Shown here piece after piece: positions 4,544 through 6,143 of a DNA stretch of 6,143 nt (position 1 is its first letter; every line of letters starts with the position of its first letter). The stretch lies in the NCBI GenBank assembly GCA_947177695.1, contig CAMWVO010000128.1:1-6143 (forward strand). The letters are read 5' to 3'. The notes under the pieces are model-generated. The model worked only from the letters and a program-made list of their open reading frames with translations, did not search any database and was not told where the DNA came from. Position numbers and translations under genes: made by a program. Source of the DNA: an uncultured Clostridia bacterium (GTDB taxonomy: Bacteria; Bacillota; Clostridia; Oscillospirales; Ruminococcaceae).

Positions 4544-6030
4544 TGCTGCGCCTCCTTAAAAATTATCATATTCCATGAATGGGGAGAAAGAATAATTCCC
4601 TCCGATACGGACTTTTCCGCAGGCACAACATTGTTCGGTTCGTCCGCAGTATTAACGGCTTTCAGGTCATCGCCCTCAATAGCTATATGCTGAACGGGAC
4701 GGTAATTTTCGTATCCCGAAAGACTTAGATCAATAGAACAGCTTTCGTCAAGATAGCGGTTTACAACAAACACTGCAAGCTCATTTTCGTCCTCCGAAAT
4801 AACTGCCGCGGAATCAATATACGGTATATTTTCTTTGCCTCCCGCAGTGTAACCGCCGCATTCGCAGACCGCTTCAAGAGCCGTTCCCCTGCCGTGCTGA
4901 GAAGTATACATAAAGGGATAGAAAATTGTCTGCGCCCATATTCTGCCGCTGGTTTCGGTCATGATAGGAGCAATAACATTAACAAGCTGTGCAAGGCAGG
5001 CGATCTTTACTCTGTCGCTGTTGTTGATAAGAGTAATAAGCAGATTTCCCAGCACAACCGCGTCCTCAAGATTGTAAATATCCTCAAGAAGCGGGGGAGC
5101 GACCTGCCATTTTTTGATCTGCTTATCCTGCTCGTTGCTGTGAAACCAGATATTCCATTCGTCAAAGGAAAGATTTACAGTTTTGTCGGAATTTTTCTCC
5201 GCCTTTATTTCGTCGCAAATTGCGGCGACCTGCTTTATAAAGCTGTCCATATCCATTGCCGAGGCAAGGTAAGCCGCCGTGTCGTCGTTCGGGTTGCCGT
5301 AGTAATTGTGCAGGGAAATATAATCCACATGGTCGTAGCACTCACGGAGAACCGTCCTCTCCCATTCGCCGAAAGTGGGCATAAACATATGCGCGCTTCC
5401 GCAGGCTACAAGCTCTATGGAGGGGTCTGTCCATTTCATAAGCTTTGCGGTCTCGCAGGCAATGCGTCCGTATTCATAGGGCGTTTTGTGGCATATCTGC
5501 CAATCGCCGTCCATTTCGTTTCCGAGACACCATGTTTTTATTCCGAAAGGCTTGTCGAAGCCGTTTTTCCTCCGCATTTCGGCATAGTATGTATCTGTTT
5601 CGCTGTTGCAGTATTCAACAAGATTTCGCGCCTCGTCCGCGCCGCGCGTACCTAAATTTACCGCCATGAGAATTTCGCTTCCCGCGCGCTTTGCCCATTC
5701 CTGAAACTCGTCAATGCCAACCTCGTTTGTTTCCACCGACTGCCATGCAAGCTCCATTTTTTTCGGACGCTTTGCTTTATCTCCCGTACCATCCTCCCAG
5801 TTGTAGCCCGAAACGAAATTTCCTCCCGGATACCGAACAATGGGGACATTCAGCTTTTTCACCATATCCATAACGTCGCCGCGAAAGCCCATATCGTCAG
5901 CCGTTTTGTGTCCGGGCTCGTATATGCCTCCGTAGACTGCTCTGCCGAGATGTTCGATAAATGAGCCGTAAAGTCTGTTGTCGATCCTGCTTATCGTTTT
6001 ATCTTTACTGATGATGATTTTTGCGTTCAT
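4540..6030 (-). CDS. abfA: GH51 alpha-L-arabinofuranosidase, intracellular
   Basis: This 496-residue enzyme, close to the usual 500 of bacterial GH51, removes terminal alpha-L-arabinofuranosyl groups from arabinoxylan- or arabinan-derived oligosaccharides. It lacks a signal peptide. Motifs in order: RLYGSFIEHLGRAVYGGIYEP (split 19-39), VRYPGGNFVSGYNWEDG (65-81), NLGTRG (125-130), WCLGNEMDG (167-175) with acid/base E172, SLHNYYGN (239-246), NLSFDEWNIW (286-295) with nucleophile E291, followed by QLVNVIAP (348-355) and a C-terminal beta-sandwich (about 380-496) ending HSWNMIIF. The start at 6030 is chosen because GGAGG (6042-6038) stands 7 bases ahead and the product begins MNAKIIISKD, as in relatives; an in-frame extension to 6138 has no RBS or family similarity. 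It is the first gene of the operon and overlaps the next by 4 bases. Substrate preference cannot be told from sequence; the symbol follows common usage for this family. Confidence 0.94.
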   Translation of the reverse strand: MNAKIIISKDKTISRIDNRLYGSFIEHLGRAVYGGIYEPGHKTADDMGFRGDVMDMVKKLNVPIVRYPGGNFVSGYNWEDGTGDKAKRPKKMELAWQSVETNEVGIDEFQEWAKRAGSEILMAVNLGTRGADEARNLVEYCNSETDTYYAEMRRKNGFDKPFGIKTWCLGNEMDGDWQICHKTPYEYGRIACETAKLMKWTDPSIELVACGSAHMFMPTFGEWERTVLRECYDHVDYISLHNYYGNPNDDTAAYLASAMDMDSFIKQVAAICDEIKAEKNSDKTVNLSFDEWNIWFHSNEQDKQIKKWQVAPPLLEDIYNLEDAVVLGNLLITLINNSDRVKIACLAQLVNVIAPIMTETSGRIWAQTIFYPFMYTSQHGRGTALEAVCECGGYTAGGKENIPYIDSAAVISEDENELAVFVVNRYLDESCSIDLSLSGYENYRPVQHIAIEGDDLKAVNTADEPNNVVPAEKSVSEGIILSPHSWNMIIFKEAQQ

Positions 6031-6143
6031 AATATTACCTCCGTAAAAGGCTGAGCCTTTTTGCTTGCCGCCGTCTATAGTGACAGCGGCATGATTTTGT
6101 TCCCGAGACGAGAAAAAGCTTACGCAGCGAATTTGCACAATAA
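6031..6143 (-). promoter_or_regulatory. Leader of the glycosidase operon with two adjacent inverted repeats
   Basis: Two inverted repeats lie between the window edge and the GH51 start. AAAAGGCT (6045-6052) and AGCCTTTT (6054-6061) form a perfect 17-base palindrome centred on one base, 2 bases upstream of the GGAGG site. GCCGCCGTC (6067-6075) and GACAGCGGC (6082-6090) form a 9-bp stem with one G-T pair and a 6-base loop. Either could be an operator or a leader hairpin affecting ribosome access. On the minus strand neither is followed by a proper U-tract. No convincing -35/-10 pair was found here, and the promoter may lie beyond the window. Confidence 0.4.

Noticed and set aside
4894..5655. 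A 253-codon open frame on the + strand inside the GH51 gene
   Set aside because: It is exactly antisense to conserved GH51 motifs including the catalytic region, lacks an RBS and resembles no family; it is a by-product of codon bias on the other strand.
6031..6138. N-terminal extension of the GH51 protein starting MQIRCVSFFSSRE
   Set aside because: No RBS stands before it, the extension crosses two inverted repeats, and the family-like N-terminus begins at the MNAK start, which has a good RBS.

Overview
The window looks like a chromosomal segment from an anaerobic, fibre-degrading Firmicute, most likely a Ruminococcus-type member of the Oscillospiraceae. That is inferred from three clustered plant-polysaccharide glycoside hydrolases (GH51, GH5, GH5), strong AGGAGG-type ribosome binding sites, and a CIRCE operator of the kind used by HrcA in low-GC Gram-positives. 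The species cannot be fixed from the sequence alone.

Left part (1-1919, + strand): one gene for a 606-residue protein with an N-terminal SIR2-like NAD-binding/NADase-type domain and about seven C-terminal TPR units. It has its own RBS, a possible promoter, and a hairpin directly after the stop codon. It is visibly more AT-rich than the rest of the window (17 G/C in bases 301-360, against 29 G/C in bases 5281-5340, counted by hand). It looks like an accessory gene, and its architecture makes it a candidate for NAD-depleting anti-phage defence. No partner gene is visible.

Middle (1886-2383, about 500 bases, no intact gene): an unusually structured stretch. It holds the hairpin after the SIR2 gene, a minus-strand reading frame that may be a decayed integrase tail, and a block closed by a perfect 12-bp inverted repeat containing two strong hairpins. 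A good rho-independent terminator follows on the + strand, so a small structured RNA is possible. Next comes a perfect CIRCE element (TTAGCACTC-N9-GAGTGCTAA) with no chaperone gene beside it. The same palindrome, extended by A/T arms, probably also terminates the convergent glycosidase operon.

Right part (2384-6030, - strand): a compact three-gene operon read from right to left. It encodes a cytoplasmic GH51 alpha-L-arabinofuranosidase, a cytoplasmic GH5-type glycosidase whose start overlaps the previous stop by 4 bases, and, 15 bases further on, a GH5 endoglucanase with a lipoprotein signal. A plausible division of labour is that the surface lipoprotein cuts beta-glucan or xyloglucan-like backbones, imported oligosaccharides are cut by the cytoplasmic GH5 enzyme, and arabinosyl side groups are removed by the GH51 enzyme. 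The leader upstream of the GH51 gene (6031-6143) carries two adjacent inverted repeats close to the RBS.
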